In this document: piece by piece, positions 46,630 through 58,294 of the stretch
Numbering within the stretch: the first letter of the stretch is position 1
Layout of the letters: every line of letters begins with the position of its first letter
Assembly: GCA_009192285.1 (NCBI GenBank)
Contig: CM018606.1
Coordinates: 1 to 64,000 of the forward strand
Direction: 5' to 3'
Origin: Morchella semilibera
Lineage: Eukaryota; Ascomycota; Pezizomycetes; Pezizales; Morchellaceae
DNA length: 64,000 nt
Made by a program: the position numbers and the translations under genes
Notes under the pieces: generated by a model
Seen by the model: only the letters and a program-made list of their open reading frames with translations
The model's database searches: none
What the model was told of the DNA's origin: nothing

Positions 46630-46757
46630 CTACTCGCAGCAGGTAAGAGGTACCCGAATATGCAAGTCTTGAGATGCAATTCTTATTGGATTAAAAGAGG
46701 GAAATACACCAATTCAGTGCAGCTGCATTTTCGGGTACTTGTTACCTGTCGCGAGTA
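46630..46757. mobile_element. Small inverted-repeat element (family GGTACCCGAATAT), copy 2
   Basis: 128 bp. The left arm CTACTCGCAGCAGGTAAGAG, then GTACCCGAATATGCA, is mirrored by TGCATTTTCGGGTACTTG then TTACCTGTCGCGAGTAG, about 28 of 35 matching. Same family as 41,885-41,976. It starts 30 bp after the foldback element. Confidence 0.75.
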
Positions 46758-47139
46758 GGACTTTGGCCGAGGACTGGAGAAAAAGAAAAAAAGACCCTCG
46801 ACGGCGCCCCAAACCCTAACCCATTTATCTATATGCAGGTGTGGGATGCCTGAAAGCTGCATGATCGTTCCACATTTGGAAGTAAATCTCCGGAATTGAT
46901 ACAATTGGAGGAACTATTAGTCCAAGGCACCCCTTTGCATGTGAGTATTGCTAAATAGTCGTACCAGTACTATACTCATCCCTCATCTCCCCCGGCCGGC
47001 CTGATTCCTATATATACGCACCCAGATATATAAGCATAAAATCGCATCCCATCTCGAAACTTCAAATTCTATACCACCTTGCCACAAACCCACATCGTAT
47101 CAAGTAGCAACTTCAAGTGTACGCTCAACATATCCTAAG

Positions 47140-49356
47140 ATGGCGACTTGGGCAGGTCTCGTACCCGCAGTAGCTCCTGAAACACCTCAGATTGCCTTTA
47201 CGGGTAACGAAAGCACCAGTGGTCTCCAACCCCAACCCGGTGACCAACGGTCTGATAGGCCTATGCAGGATGGGCCGCCGAGGTGCCCAAGGAGTTATGG
47301 GGAGGCATGGGGGACATCGAGGAGGAGGGGACACTATGCGTCACCATGGGATAGGCAACTCTCCACCCACAACAGTCGGTCATCATCGGATAGAGAGCCC
47401 AGAGGATTAGGGGATAGGCGGCCACCATGGAATAGGCCACCGTTTATGGAGGGCACTGCAGCTGCAAGTAGGGGCCAGGATAGCGCTTATCTATCGGACT
47501 GGGCATCAAGAATGGGTCAAGCTCGCTCTCAAACTACGGCATGTGATGACACTTCGCAGCCGCCTGCGCCTGCGCCTGAGAATCAAGAGAATACATCACG
47601 ATATGTCCCTCCGTACGCCAGAACGGGAGAGAATCGGTATTCCGGATGGCGTGGCCGTCGGAATGGGAGCCAATGGGGAACCACAGGTCAACACAGAGGC
47701 GGGCACCCCTCCATCCTACAACCAACACGGCGGAGAACTTCAGATGTTGGTATAACCCCCATCTCAATATCTGGGTCAGACGAAAACAATAGCCGGCTCT
47801 CTGATAGCATACAAGAGCGACCTCATGTGGGAGAACGTGGTATCGAGTCGGGAGATTGGAGGAGGCCCAGAATAGCAAACAACAGACCTCTAATTAACAC
47901 GAACTCACCAGGTGCCCAGGCCAACCCATTTCACACTACAGGCACCACAGACGCAGACCCGCAGCGTGGGTTACAGGGTAGCGCTATCAACCAATCTCCA
48001 AATTCCACGACCCAGAATCCGCCAATAGTTCCACCTCGTGCTGGTACCGTAATAATATCGCCCCCCTCCACCAGCCACATAGGGCCTTCTTTACCCCAGC
48101 CTACTGGGAGTAGGGAAATTCAAGTTTTTCTTGACGTGCTTCAAGACATCCTGACTACTACATCGAATCAGGATCATGGAGAAGAGCGAGCACCTATCGA
48201 CCCTAGGATATTCGAGCTATTGAGACGCCTATCGCCACAAATGTTGCCTGATATTCCCCAGCAACCTAACCCTCGTGGCAATATTTTAGAGAACCAAAGC
48301 TTAGGTCTACCTAGTTTATCAGAGGGTAGCAGAGCCGGGGTTGGCGGAAGTAGAGCACCTCCGGAGTTAGTGGGCGATGACGATACTCCTGTAGTAGCGG
48401 TCAGAAGCCAGGGTGCCCCAACACGTTCCCCAGTTCCCCACCATACGGATATCATAGCAAGCACAGGGCAAGATCTCCCTCCTACACCTTTCTCGCCAAC
48501 TGGACGCCGTGCTTCTAGCAATATGCTGCGCAGATCTATGTCGACATTGACACGGTTTGTGGCAGAGGGGTGGGGCAGGGCTAGAGGCCCAGGAGAACAG
48601 GCCCCCATATCCCCAAGAGAGTTGTTTACCATGAATCCGGATACAATAGCTCAAAGCCCGGAGGCACAGGTGACCGCCGAGCAAATCACCCCAACGCAGG
48701 GTATTGCACCTAAGCACTCACAAGGTTCAGAGTTACGGAGACTTGCCGAGGAAGCCACTTCAATACTCGAGCTGTGTACCAGAACCGATATTGAGCAAGG
48801 TGATGAGGAGAGAGATCAATTGATCAGGCTTGCTATCGAAAGCATCATGAAGATGCGAGGACAGGACAACCCGGATATTCAGGGCGGAGACGGCAATGTG
48901 GGGGGTCCGGGGCCCGGCGCCAGTATAGTTGATGATCGCACGAAGGTGGATGCCGCGTGTATTGTCTGTTACGAGGAGGTTGCAGACACTGTCTTGCTGC
49001 CGTGTAATCATTTGGTACTTTGTCGTGTAAGTGTTAGATATCCTCAACGGAATTAAGAGATTTTGGCTGGCGGGACTAACTTAAGTGTATGATAGATGTG
49101 CTGTGGCAGAATGGGAATAATGAAAAGAGGTCAGGGGGGCCGCCGGGATGTACCGTGCCCGATGTGTAGAAGGGTAGTAGAGGATAGGGTAGGTCTTCAT
49201 GTAATATCGGGTTCTCATCATGATAGAGCTGACAAAGAATCGAACTGTATAGATCAAGATCTTCAGGGGTTAACCATAATCTATTGGAAATACTGGGCCT
49301 GTCTCCTGTGCTCTTTATCTTGTTTACGCCTTTGGCTGTTATCACTGTTGTTTTAG
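47140..49356 (+). CDS. RING-finger protein, probable E3 ubiquitin ligase
   Basis: Exon 1 is 47,140-49,026 and exon 2 49,096-49,356. The 69 bp intron (GTAAGT...GATAG, branch ACTAAC) is phase 0. The N-terminal ~600 residues are disordered and rich in Q, P, S and R. The C-terminus is a complete C3HC4 RING split by the intron: CIVC, LPCNH, VLC before it and MCCGRMG ... CPMCRRVVEDRVGLHV after it. This arrangement is common in fungal and animal C-terminal RING ligases. The tail beyond VGLHV reads hydrophobic, and a further unrecognised intron near 49,195 (GTAGGT) could end the protein sooner. TATA-like sequence lies about 100-130 bp upstream. Confidence 0.8.
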
Positions 49357-51040
49357 CTATATATAACCTAATAAGAGTTGTCCTGGGTGAACGTAACCTT
49401 AAGTGGTGCAAGCTAATAGTGATAGTCAGTCATTTGGGTAGGTATCATTTGCTCGGACTGTAAGGGACCAATCATTATGATTTGGGCCTTAGTTGTTAGT
49501 AGTTAATTCTGCTTAGTAGTGGCTCCCCTCAAAATGTGTTTGCCAACCTTGCAACATAATCAATCATAATACGAGCTCCATGGCTATATCTTCATATTAT
49601 CTCAAATTTATACATAATCCAGCGGCGATGTATGTCCAAGGTAAGACGTTCGGGGATACATCATGGTCATATGTAACCCAAACAGCTGCAACTAATAATA
49701 AACTAAAGACAGCCGCAAGATAGAGGTCAAGGTGAAGGAGAAGCCTAAATATCGCTGTCACTAGGGGTCGGGGGTGTTTGGGGGCTCTGCTATCATGGTC
49801 CATAGTTTAGGGAGTGGGGGTGGGGGTGGGGGTGGGGGTGGGGGTGGGGGGGTGCTTTATGTCTCAAGGATAAGATACTGCCTCATAGGAGAAGGGAGAA
49901 GTGTGAGTGAGAAGATGAGTGAGGTCTATAGGACTCCCTATATAGCGTTTTAGTACCCTATATTTGAGCTCAAGGATTTAATTCTTTGCGACCGGTCCTT
50001 GGTGCGGATAGCCTGCTAAGAGACTATCGAGCTCAAAATTAGAGGTATGATGTCGTGGTACATATTGATGATATATATGGGTCGTGGAATATTAAGTCGG
50101 GATATTGGGTAAAAAGTTGGTATGGTATTATGATATCTGTATATATGATATAATAGCGCTTCAACAGAGGAACTGTCAGGCGAAATGTTTTTCCTTCTTC
50201 TGAAATGGAACCTATGCTTCACATAAGATCTACAATAGGCCATGAGTTGAGGTCTTTCTGGTCGGGTCGTGCTAGTGCTCAAAGATTCGACTCATACTAA
50301 AATACCTGATTGGCTTTGAGAAGCATAGGATGCATATTGTGGACTTAGGGATTACTAAGAGTAGCCGGCTTGTAATGATCAAATGGCAGGTCCGCTTCCC
50401 GACCCACCAACCCCAACCTCAAACGGGCCGGAGGCTACCAAAGGGACGGGCACGGGTTGCCGTAGCTCTGTGTCCCGGCTTAGCAGAGTCCTAGTCTTTA
50501 GTCCGGAAGCATATGGTTGGGACACCTTGAACCGCAGTGTCAAAGTTGCAGAACTTTGAGAGTTAATTGCCAACAACCACAACACATTAAAATTCAGTGG
50601 GGTGATGGGGGGAGGGGTGAATAACACTGTAACAGAGCCTGATTAATTTTATGTGTTGTGGTTGTTGAGCTATTGAATTTCTAAAAGTTGGGTTTTTGGT
50701 GAGAGCGATCGAATGTCGCCCATAAATTACAGGCATTTCGAGCTCGGTGGCGGGGCGGATTGGTTGGCGAATGGGGTCTGTGGCACAGCAGGTTGCTTAG
50801 TAAGCTTGCAACTTTGTAGCAAGCCGGCGAGGAAAGCAAATATTGCCTATAACACAACAACCATTGATGATAGAGAAAAACTGAGACTGGATTAAGATTC
50901 CGGGTGTCTTTTAGGTCTAGATGCCGCCTTTAAACTACCCAATAATCATCTCAAGGGAAACTTTATTTTAAGGAATTCTACGGTCCATTATCAGAGCCTA
51001 TAGTGAGATCAAGAGAAAATGATATATTCAGTATGTTCAA
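49357..51040. other. Intergenic stretch
   Basis: One 68-residue minus-strand open frame (49,803-49,597) includes a membrane-like segment but has no other support. Otherwise I see only short frames and the G-rich tract below. Confidence 0.35.
49811..49853. repeat. (GGGGGT)n G-quadruplex-prone tract
   Basis: Five to six GGGGGT units ending in a run of seven G. The purine strand is on top. It has strong quadruplex potential and high slippage risk. Confidence 0.85.
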
Positions 51041-51044
51041 TATA

Positions 51045-51659
51045 TGCTCTAGATTAGAAAAATGTGTAGAATCTTACCATATAGTCCGCTTCCCTCTATC
51101 AACAGTGGTTGTTGAATTATGAAGGAATATGAAAGTAAAAATCTTGAAAATTGTATCGGTCAACATCAAATCCAGGAACACTTTGAAAAGGTGATATAAT
51201 AAAGACTTTGACCATTATCCCTAGATCAAAAAAGCACATAGAATCTTACTATATAAGTGGTTTTTCTCCATCTTGAATAGTTCTTAAATTATAGCCCCAA
51301 ATGGGACTGGTTTTTATGGAAACAATACGGAAAATATCAAATGCTATAGCAACAACAGCATTAAACAATATATTAATATCAATGAATATTGTTTCTAGAC
51401 CTCAAAACCACGTAGAATCATAATCTGGAATTAATTTCTCTTTATCTCTATTGGGTATTGAGCTATAAGCCAAAATGTATCTAATTCTTTAGCGAATAAA
51501 AGGCTATTATCATACTCTAGGATAACACCGCTATTACAACACCTAATATAGCCGTGAAATATCACTCCTATAGCTAAATGATGCGTAGAATTCTAATCTG
51601 CTATCAATTTTCTGCTAATGATAAAGACAAATGTTTCCGGTGTTAATATAGCTACCGGG
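51045..51659. repeat. Degenerate satellite, 173-174 bp period
   Basis: GTAGAATC-type anchors lie at 51,065, 51,238, 51,412 and 51,585 (spacing 173-174), within units that share CTAGA..AAAA..CGTAGAATCTTACTATATA. Four diverged units; the last runs into the solo LTR. Non-coding. Confidence 0.75.
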
Positions 51660-52289
51660 TGTGACGGAGTAACCCGACGCAAAGTAGAAGATGACAATGA
51701 TGACGTAGCAGTTCTCGAGGAGCACAGCAAGCGCGACGAAGACACTGACGAAGACAGAGCTAACACCGAGCCGGCACAAGCACAGGCACCGACAAAGACA
51801 AAGGCAAGGGCAAAGGCACAAGGGCACAGAACAGGGAGAGTGAGGAACGGATGGACCTCAATGAGAACAATGAGCGGTACTATAGATTTTCCTCTAAAGA
51901 GGATAGAGTCTTGGAGGCGAGAACTATGGTTGTAGAATAGGAGTATATTCCTATATACCGGGATGACAGGAAGACGAGACAGAGAGGAAAGAAAGAAAGA
52001 ACTAAGGAAAACATCTATCCCCGCTATTGAACACCTCTCCTCCACCAGTCTGCTATGACTCATACATCAGCTCATAGAACCACATAGAAATCTGTCGCAC
52101 CCACACCTCGTATTCCTCCCCACCATCTTTACTATTTACATTACAAATCCATCACGCCATCGAACTCCCTAGAACACAATGACGACACCCCCTCTTCAGC
52201 ACACCTCTTGCTTGCTTAGCCATACCCTAACAATTACAACCGCTCTTTGACTACCAAACCCTCGGGACCGATGCCAAGACGCCGGGACA
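51660..52289 (+). mobile_element. Solo LTR with CCGGG target duplication
   Basis: 630 bp, TGTGACGG...CCGGGACA, flanked by CCGGG on both sides. Its matching duplication shows it was not part of the inversion exchange. Confidence 0.9.
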
Positions 52290-52334
52290 CCGGGTTTAAT
52301 ATAGCAGGCTGAAGCGAAAAGCTTGAAAATATGA

Positions 52335-53726
52335 CTATAAAACAGGATTCAACTCTTCAGAATACATACGAGAGGCCTTAGTTCTTTTCTCTTTCAGTCT
52401 ATCCTGTTTTTCCTGTTTCTTTTTCTCTAACGCTATTTGCTGTTCTTCTGCTTTTCTCTCCGGCTCTACTAATTTACGTTCTTTTTCCTCCTGCTTTACC
52501 CGTTTATTAAACTTGATTTTTTCCTGTCTCTCTTGTCTTATCTGTTTCTTCAATTCCTCTTTCTTTTCCTATTCATCCCTCTTTTTCTTTAACTCTAATA
52601 ATACTGTATCTCTTTCTATCACACATGCTACGCTCGTATTCAAATGCCTAGTATCCCGTTTTCCAAATCCACTGCCAGTAGTATTCATATCCTTATCCTT
52701 TTGTTTTATAACCTCTCGCAAATCAGCTTCTCTGTCCCGGCGTCTTGGCATCGGTCCCGAGAGTTCGGTAGTCGAAGCGTTGCTGTGATTGTTTAAGAAT
52801 GGTTAAGCGAAGAAGGGGGTGTGCTAAGGAAGGTTGTCGTCATTAGGTTCTGGGAGGTTCGATGGCGTGATGGATTTGTAATATAAATAGCAGAGATGGT
52901 GGGGAGCAATACGAGATGTAGATGCGACGGGTTTCTGTTGGTTTCTATGAACTGATGTCTGAGTCATAGCGGGCCGGTGGAGGAGTAGTGTTAAATAGCG
53001 AGGTTGGATGTTTTCCTTAGTTCTTTCTTTCTTTTCTCTCTGTCTCGTCTTCCTGTCATCTCGGTATATAGGAATCTATTCCTATTTCTAAGCTATAGTC
53101 TTTCGTACCAACTACTTGATCCTCTGACGAGAGGAAACTTATAGTATCTCTCATCGTTCTCTTTGAGGTCCATTCGGTCCTCACCCTCCCTGCCCTGCGC
53201 CCTGGTGCCCTTGCCCTTGCCCTTGACTTTGCCCTCGCCGGTGCCTGTGCTTGTGCCTGCCCAATGCTACCTCTGTCTTCGTCGGTCGTCCTTCTGCGTC
53301 ATCATTGTCATCTTCCTCTTTGCGTCAGGTTACTCCGTCACATTCTACAGCCTCATGCATCACAACCTGAACACTGTTCTTCTCCGCTGCATTTTTCAAT
53401 TTGATTATAATTGTCTGTAACTTAATTATAGATGGACTGTTGGATATCATATAGGCCGTACGGGCTTCCATATAAAGGCTATTAATGCTCCTAGGAGTAA
53501 TAGTAGTAGGGGGGATTAAAGTTGATGAGATCAATCGGGGCTTGTAGTTGTACTGGAATAGGATTTAAGGAAAGGGTGGATGTGGGAATTTCTTCGAGTG
53601 ATTTTGTTAAAGTATCAGGAATAACTGCAGGGTTATAAAGGTATATTCCTGATGCTCCAAAACCGGACTGTATATTGGAAACAGTAAATGCCTTTTGACA
53701 GGCTAATGATAATAGGTTAGGGAAAT
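52335..53726 (-). pseudogene. Pogo/Fot1-type transposase, C-terminal part (disrupted)
   Basis: On the minus strand from 53,726: SLACQKAFTVSNIQSGFGAS, then GIYLYNPAVI, the 'GF..tGi.P.np' region that follows the catalytic core in Fot1-type transposases. TPRSINSLYMEARTAYM, the post-catalytic helical region, comes next. A 610 bp LTR interrupts, then a lysine/glutamate-rich C-terminal helix follows (KRVKQEEKERKLVEPERK), ending at 52,335. At least one stop lies in the tail near 52,569. With 20,487-21,756 this accounts for both ends of one transposase type, now on opposite strands. I infer one original gene, because the inversion restores their common orientation. Confidence 0.75.
52733..53342 (-). 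mobile_element. Solo LTR inside the transposase C-terminal part
   Basis: 610 bp in the TGTCCCGG...GTCACA orientation, flanked by TTCTC and TTCTA (four of five matching). Confidence 0.85.
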
Positions 53727-54013
53727 TGTGACGGAGTAACCCAATGCAAAGTAGAAGATGACAATAATGACGCAGCAGGGCTCGAGGAGTACAGCCAGCA
53801 CGACAAGGACACCGACGAAGACAGAGCTAATACCGGGCAGGTACAGGTACAGGCACAGGCAAAGGCAAAGGTAAGGGCAAAGGCACAAGGGTACAGGGCA
53901 GGGAGAGTGAGGACCAGATGGACCTCAACGAGAACGATGAGAGATGCTATGGGTTTTCCTCTAAAGAGGACAGAGTCTTGGATGTGAGAAACTATGGCTT
54001 AGAATAGGAGTAT
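53727..54013 (+). mobile_element. Partial LTR, cut by the next LTR
   Basis: It starts TGTGACGGAGTAACCC at the edge of transposase sequence and ends at AATAGGAGTAT, where the next LTR begins. Its other part is not adjacent. A fossil. Confidence 0.8.
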
Positions 54014-54645
54014 TGTGACGGAGTAACCCGACGCAAAGAAGAAGATGACAATGATGACGCAGGAGAACCCGAGGAGTACAGTCTAGGGACGAGGAGACAG
54101 ACGAAGACAAAGGCAACACCGGGCAGGCACAAGCACAGGCACCGGCGAAGGCAAAGGTAAGGGCAAGGGCACAAGGACACAGAGCAGGTATAGTGAGGAC
54201 CAAATAGACTTCAACGAGAACGATGAGAGACGCTATGAGTTTCCTCCTGTCAGAGGATCAAGTATTTGGTACGAGAGGCTATGGCTTGGAAATAGGAGTG
54301 AATTTCTATGTACTGAGATAACAGGAAGACGAGACAGAGAGAAAGGAAAGAAAGAACTAAGGAAAACATCTATCCCCGCTATTTAACACACCTCCTCCAC
54401 TAGTCCGCTATGACTCACACTTTCGCTTATAGAACCCCATAGAAACCCGTCGCTACCACACCTCGTAATCCTCCCCAACATCTCCGCTATTCTATATTAC
54501 CAATCCATCACGCCATCGAACCTCCTAGAACTCAATGACGACAACCTCTACCTCGCACTCCCTGCTCTCGCTTAACATTACCCTAACAACCACAACCATG
54601 CATCGCCTACCGGACTGTTGGGACAGATGCCAAGACACCGGGACA
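54014..54645 (+). mobile_element. LTR with non-matching flanks
   Basis: 632 bp, TGTGACGG...CCGGGACA. The flanks AGTAT and GAACC do not match, and Gypsy internal sequence in the opposite sense follows, so this LTR also marks an exchange point. Confidence 0.85.
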
Positions 54646-54768
54646 GAACCTTCCTGGCAACCCTCAAGTGATTTCGAACATAGTTCTGACCTTCGAAGAG
54701 CATTTCACGATCAATATCCGTCGAAAACTCAGCCTATCAAGAGCTAGGCCCTAGGAGGAGACCTGATC
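54646..54768 (+). mobile_element. Fragment of Gypsy internal 3' end
   Basis: It matches, in the opposite orientation, the end of the internal region of the young copy next to its 3' LTR (22,801-22,925; shared CTGACCTTCGAAGAG and GACCTGATC). It leads directly into an LTR at 54,769. A remnant of a second, otherwise lost copy. Confidence 0.8.
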
Positions 54769-55637
54769 TGACCCGGCGTCTTGGAATCGGTCCCAAGCGT
54801 TCAGTAGTCGAAGCGCTGTTATGATTGTTAGGGTCATGTTAATGTGACGGAGTAACCTGACGCAAAGAAGAAGATGACAATGATAACACAGAAGGACCCG
54901 AGGAGCACAGCCGAAGCGACGAGGAGACTGACGAAGACAGAGGCAACACCAAGCAGGTACAAGTACAGGTACCGGCGAGGGCGAAGACAAAGGCAAAGGC
55001 AAAGGCACAAGGATACAGAGCAGGAAAAGCGAGGACCAGATGGACCTCAACGAGAACGATGAGAGATACTATGAATTCCTTCTCGTCAGAGAATCAAGTA
55101 TTTGGTACGAGAGGCTATGGCTTAGAAATAGGAGTAGATTCCTATGTACCGGGATGACAGGAAGATGAGATGAAGAGAAAAGAAAGAAAGAACTAAGGAA
55201 AATATCTATCCCCGCTATTTAACACACCTCCTCCACTAGTCCGCTATGACTCACACTTTCGCTTATAGAACCCCATAGAAACCCGTCGCTACCACACCTC
55301 GTAATCCTCCCCACCATCTCCGCTATTCTACATTACCAATCCATCACGCCATCGAACCTCCCAGAACTCAATGACGACAACCTCCACCTCGCGCTCCCCA
55401 CTCTCGCTTAATATTACCCTGACAACCACAACCATGCATCGCCTACCGAACTGTCAGGACAGATGCCAAGACGCCGGGATAGTTAAGTGAGGAAGGATTG
55501 AGTTAAGGAGGGGGTGTCGTGATTGGATTTTGGGAGGTTTAATGGCGTGATGGATTTGTAATGTAAATAGCAGAAATGGTGTGGAGGAATACGAGGTGTG
55601 GTTATGATGGATTTCTATAGGTTTCTATGAATTGACG
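54769..55637 (-). mobile_element. Older LTR, right part, split by a nested LTR
   Basis: Pieces 54,769-54,842 and 55,482-55,637 flank a nested LTR with GTTAA duplicated on each side. The sequence ends at TTCTATGAATTGACG. That is the counterpart of ACTCATACGTCA at 22,167, so this is the missing part of the older LTR at 21,757-22,167. Confidence 0.85.
54843..55481 (+). mobile_element. Nested solo LTR with GTTAA target duplication
   Basis: 639 bp. GTTAA precedes (54,838-54,842) and follows (55,482-55,486). It is inserted into the older LTR. Confidence 0.9.
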
Positions 55638-56270
55638 TGTCCCGGCGTCTTGGCGTTTGTCCCGATTGTCCAGTGGGTGATGCATGGTTATGATTGTTGT
55701 GGTAATGTTAAGCGAGAGCGGGGAAGCGAGTTGGAGGTTGTCGTCATTAGGTTCCAGGAGGTTCGATGGCGTGATGGATTGGTAATGAAGAATAGTGGAG
55801 ATGGTGTGGAGGATTACGAGGTGTGGTAGCGACGGGTTTCTATGTGATTCTATGAGTGGAAGTGTGAGTCATAGCGGACTAGTGGAGGAGGTGTGTTAAA
55901 TAGCGGGGATAGATGTTTTCCTTAGTTCTTTCTTTCTTTTCTCTCTGTCTCGTCTTCCTGTTACCTCAGTACATAGGAATCTACTCCTATTTCTAAAGCC
56001 ATAGCCTCTCGTACCAAAGACTCAGTCCTCTGACAAGAGGAAACTCATAGTATCCCTCATCGTTCTTGTTGAGGTCCCTTCGGTCCTCACTCTCCCTGCT
56101 CTGTGCTCCTGTGCCCTCGCTCTTGCCTTTGCCTTCGCCGGTGCCTGTGCTTGTGCCTGCCCGGCGTTGTTCCTGTCTTCATCGGCCCCCTCGTCGAGTA
56201 CACTGTGCTCCTCGAGTCCCTCTGCGTCATCATTGTCATCTTCTTCTTTGTGTTGGGTTACTCCGTCACA
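55638..56270 (-). mobile_element. Solo LTR, right inversion breakpoint
   Basis: 633 bp, opposite in orientation and almost identical to the LTRs of the young Gypsy copy. The flanks are TGACG (left) and CTATT (right): the first pairs with CGTCA at 22,163, the second with AATAG at 28,536. Confidence 0.92.
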
Positions 56271-57760
56271 CTATTAATGCTTAGCCGTACTTATTTATAT
56301 TTATCAGTACTTTTTATTACATATTCCTATTTATTTCTGCTTATTCTTATCTGTTGAAGATTCTTTATAGGATATTATGTATGACGTAATTAATTGATTT
56401 GTACTACCCAAATGGGTAGTGCTAAGCAATTTCGATTATTTATAACAACAATTGTTTGTAATTGACCTATTTATCCGTACTTATTCCTACTTTTCCACAC
56501 TCCTTCGGCATATAACCCTTCTTACTCGATTTTATTTGTCTATACTTATTTCTAGTTGTTGCCACGTATTCATACTTACTGGCACTTGCTGCCGCTTATC
56601 CTTGCTTATTTGTACTTATTTTCACATGTTGAGGTTTCTTTTTTTTCTTCTTTACCTTTGAAATGATATGTTATATATTATTTAAGTGGCTTATACATAT
56701 GTTCTACCCGAACGGGCAAGTACAAGACATTGTCCCGTACTATTATTTGTAATTCTCTCTCGCTTATTTCTGTTTGTTGGAGGTTATTCCCACTTATTGC
56801 TACTTGCTGATACTTACTGCTATTTATTTTTACTTATCCACCATTGTTTCCATATATTGAGGCATTTTTTTCACTTAACGGTGTTTTAAATATATTATAT
56901 TGCATGTACTTATAAGACATTATCCCGTAGCTGTCCACGCTTATTCATGCCTATTTTTACTTGCCGGCATTTACTGTCACTTTTTCCCACTTTTTCCTGA
57001 CTTTTTATATATGAGGGATTTTTTCTCCCGTCAGTGCGTACAGTGCATTATTATGCATGTAATATATAAGTTCTTAGAAAATTTTATTCTGTGTTTCTAT
57101 TTATAGTTATTGTTATATAGTTATTCTTGCTTTTCATTATTTGTCCGTATTTGTCCCTGATTATTCTTACTTATTCCCACTTACCGGTATTTATTTCTAC
57201 TTCTTCCTACTTACCCATTATTTTTTTCATTTATTCTGGAACTTTCTTACCCGACACGCCCCCACCGTACGAGTCACTACCAAAGACCAACCCGCGCCCC
57301 CACCCACAGCCCCCCACACACAACCACCTCTACTCATTTCACTTCCTTGTATCTATTTCTATTTACTCCTTCTTATTCTTACTTGCTGGTACTTGCTTCC
57401 ACTTATTTCCGCATATTGCTGTCAATTGCAAAATACTGAGTTACTTTCCTATTTAACATAATATATTATTCATTATATGTATGATAGATATGCATGTACT
57501 ATCTTAACGGGGTAATATATTTGTCTATATTTATCTGTTTTAGCTTGTTGTCATCTACTAGTACTTATATATACTTAATTCCACTTGCTGGTATTTATCC
57601 GTATTTATTCTTACTTGCTAGCACTTATCCGTACTTATTCCTACTTGGTAGCATTTATTCGTACTTATTCCTGCTTTTTAGTACTTATTCCTATTTATTT
57701 CTACTTATCTCTTATTATTTTCATATATTGGGAGATTTTTTTATTTAAATAAAATATTTT
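56271..57760 (+). repeat. CTTATT-rich degenerate array
   Basis: Built of tracts of TACTTATTCCTACTTATTC-like 12 bp words, interrupted about every 250-300 bp by AT-rich blocks carrying CATATATTG..GATTTTT and ACCCGTA-type motifs. About five large units. It translates into false YLFLL-type hydrophobic frames. A detached end lies at 28,541-28,745. Confidence 0.75.
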
Positions 57761-58294
57761 ATATAATAAACATAACTGATATACCCGTAGTATCCCAACA
57801 GGCAAATGCAAAATATTATTTCATGATATTATCCATAGCTAATACAACTACGCAGTATTTGTCTAATTTCGTTTTAACTATCTATATTTATTTTTACTAG
57901 TTAAGGTTCTTTCATTATTAATTGTAAATTTTTATATTTATTGAAGCTTTTACCGACTACGTCAATATTATATTCTACGATATATTATTATACGGCATTA
58001 TTGTATTCTCGTTCACCGGTATGGTAAGACTAATAATTACCCGTATACACTGAAGCTAGAAGAATAGGCGGGGTATCATATATATGCCAATCAGTAGTAA
58101 TTTTTATACTATTACTGGAATTTACCCGTATCTATTGAAGTTATGAGAACACATACAGTATCATATGTACGTCCGTCGTTCTTAATTATTCTAACAATAC
58201 CAATACCTAACAAATAATATACTAATAATACATGTTTGTTCAAATAGCAATCATTTCCAATCGTTGATACTCTTGGACCGCCTCCTGATCAACT
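57761..58294. other. AT-rich spacer downstream of the Helitron helicase
   Basis: No gene. It contains ATACCCGTA and TTACCCGTAT words also present in the array blocks. I could not place a convincing Helitron 3' terminus (hairpin plus CTRR). Confidence 0.4.

Larger units (their letters stand above)
28536..55637. other. 27.1 kb segment inverted between two LTRs
   Basis: The flanks are CGTCA | LTR-Gypsy-LTR | AATAG at the left and TGACG | LTR | CTATT at the right. Reversing this segment gives CGTCA...CGTCA and CTATT...CTATT, restoring both 5 bp duplications. It also joins the two pieces of an older LTR, brings both parts of a pogo-type transposase onto one strand, and makes the CTTATT array continuous. 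The crossover lies within the 633 bp LTRs. An assembly flip at these identical LTRs would give the same picture. Confidence 0.9.

Noticed and set aside
56271-57748. ORFs with YLFLL-type hydrophobic repeats as membrane proteins
   Set aside because: Translation of the CTTATT array; frames are open in parallel and broken by AT-rich blocks.
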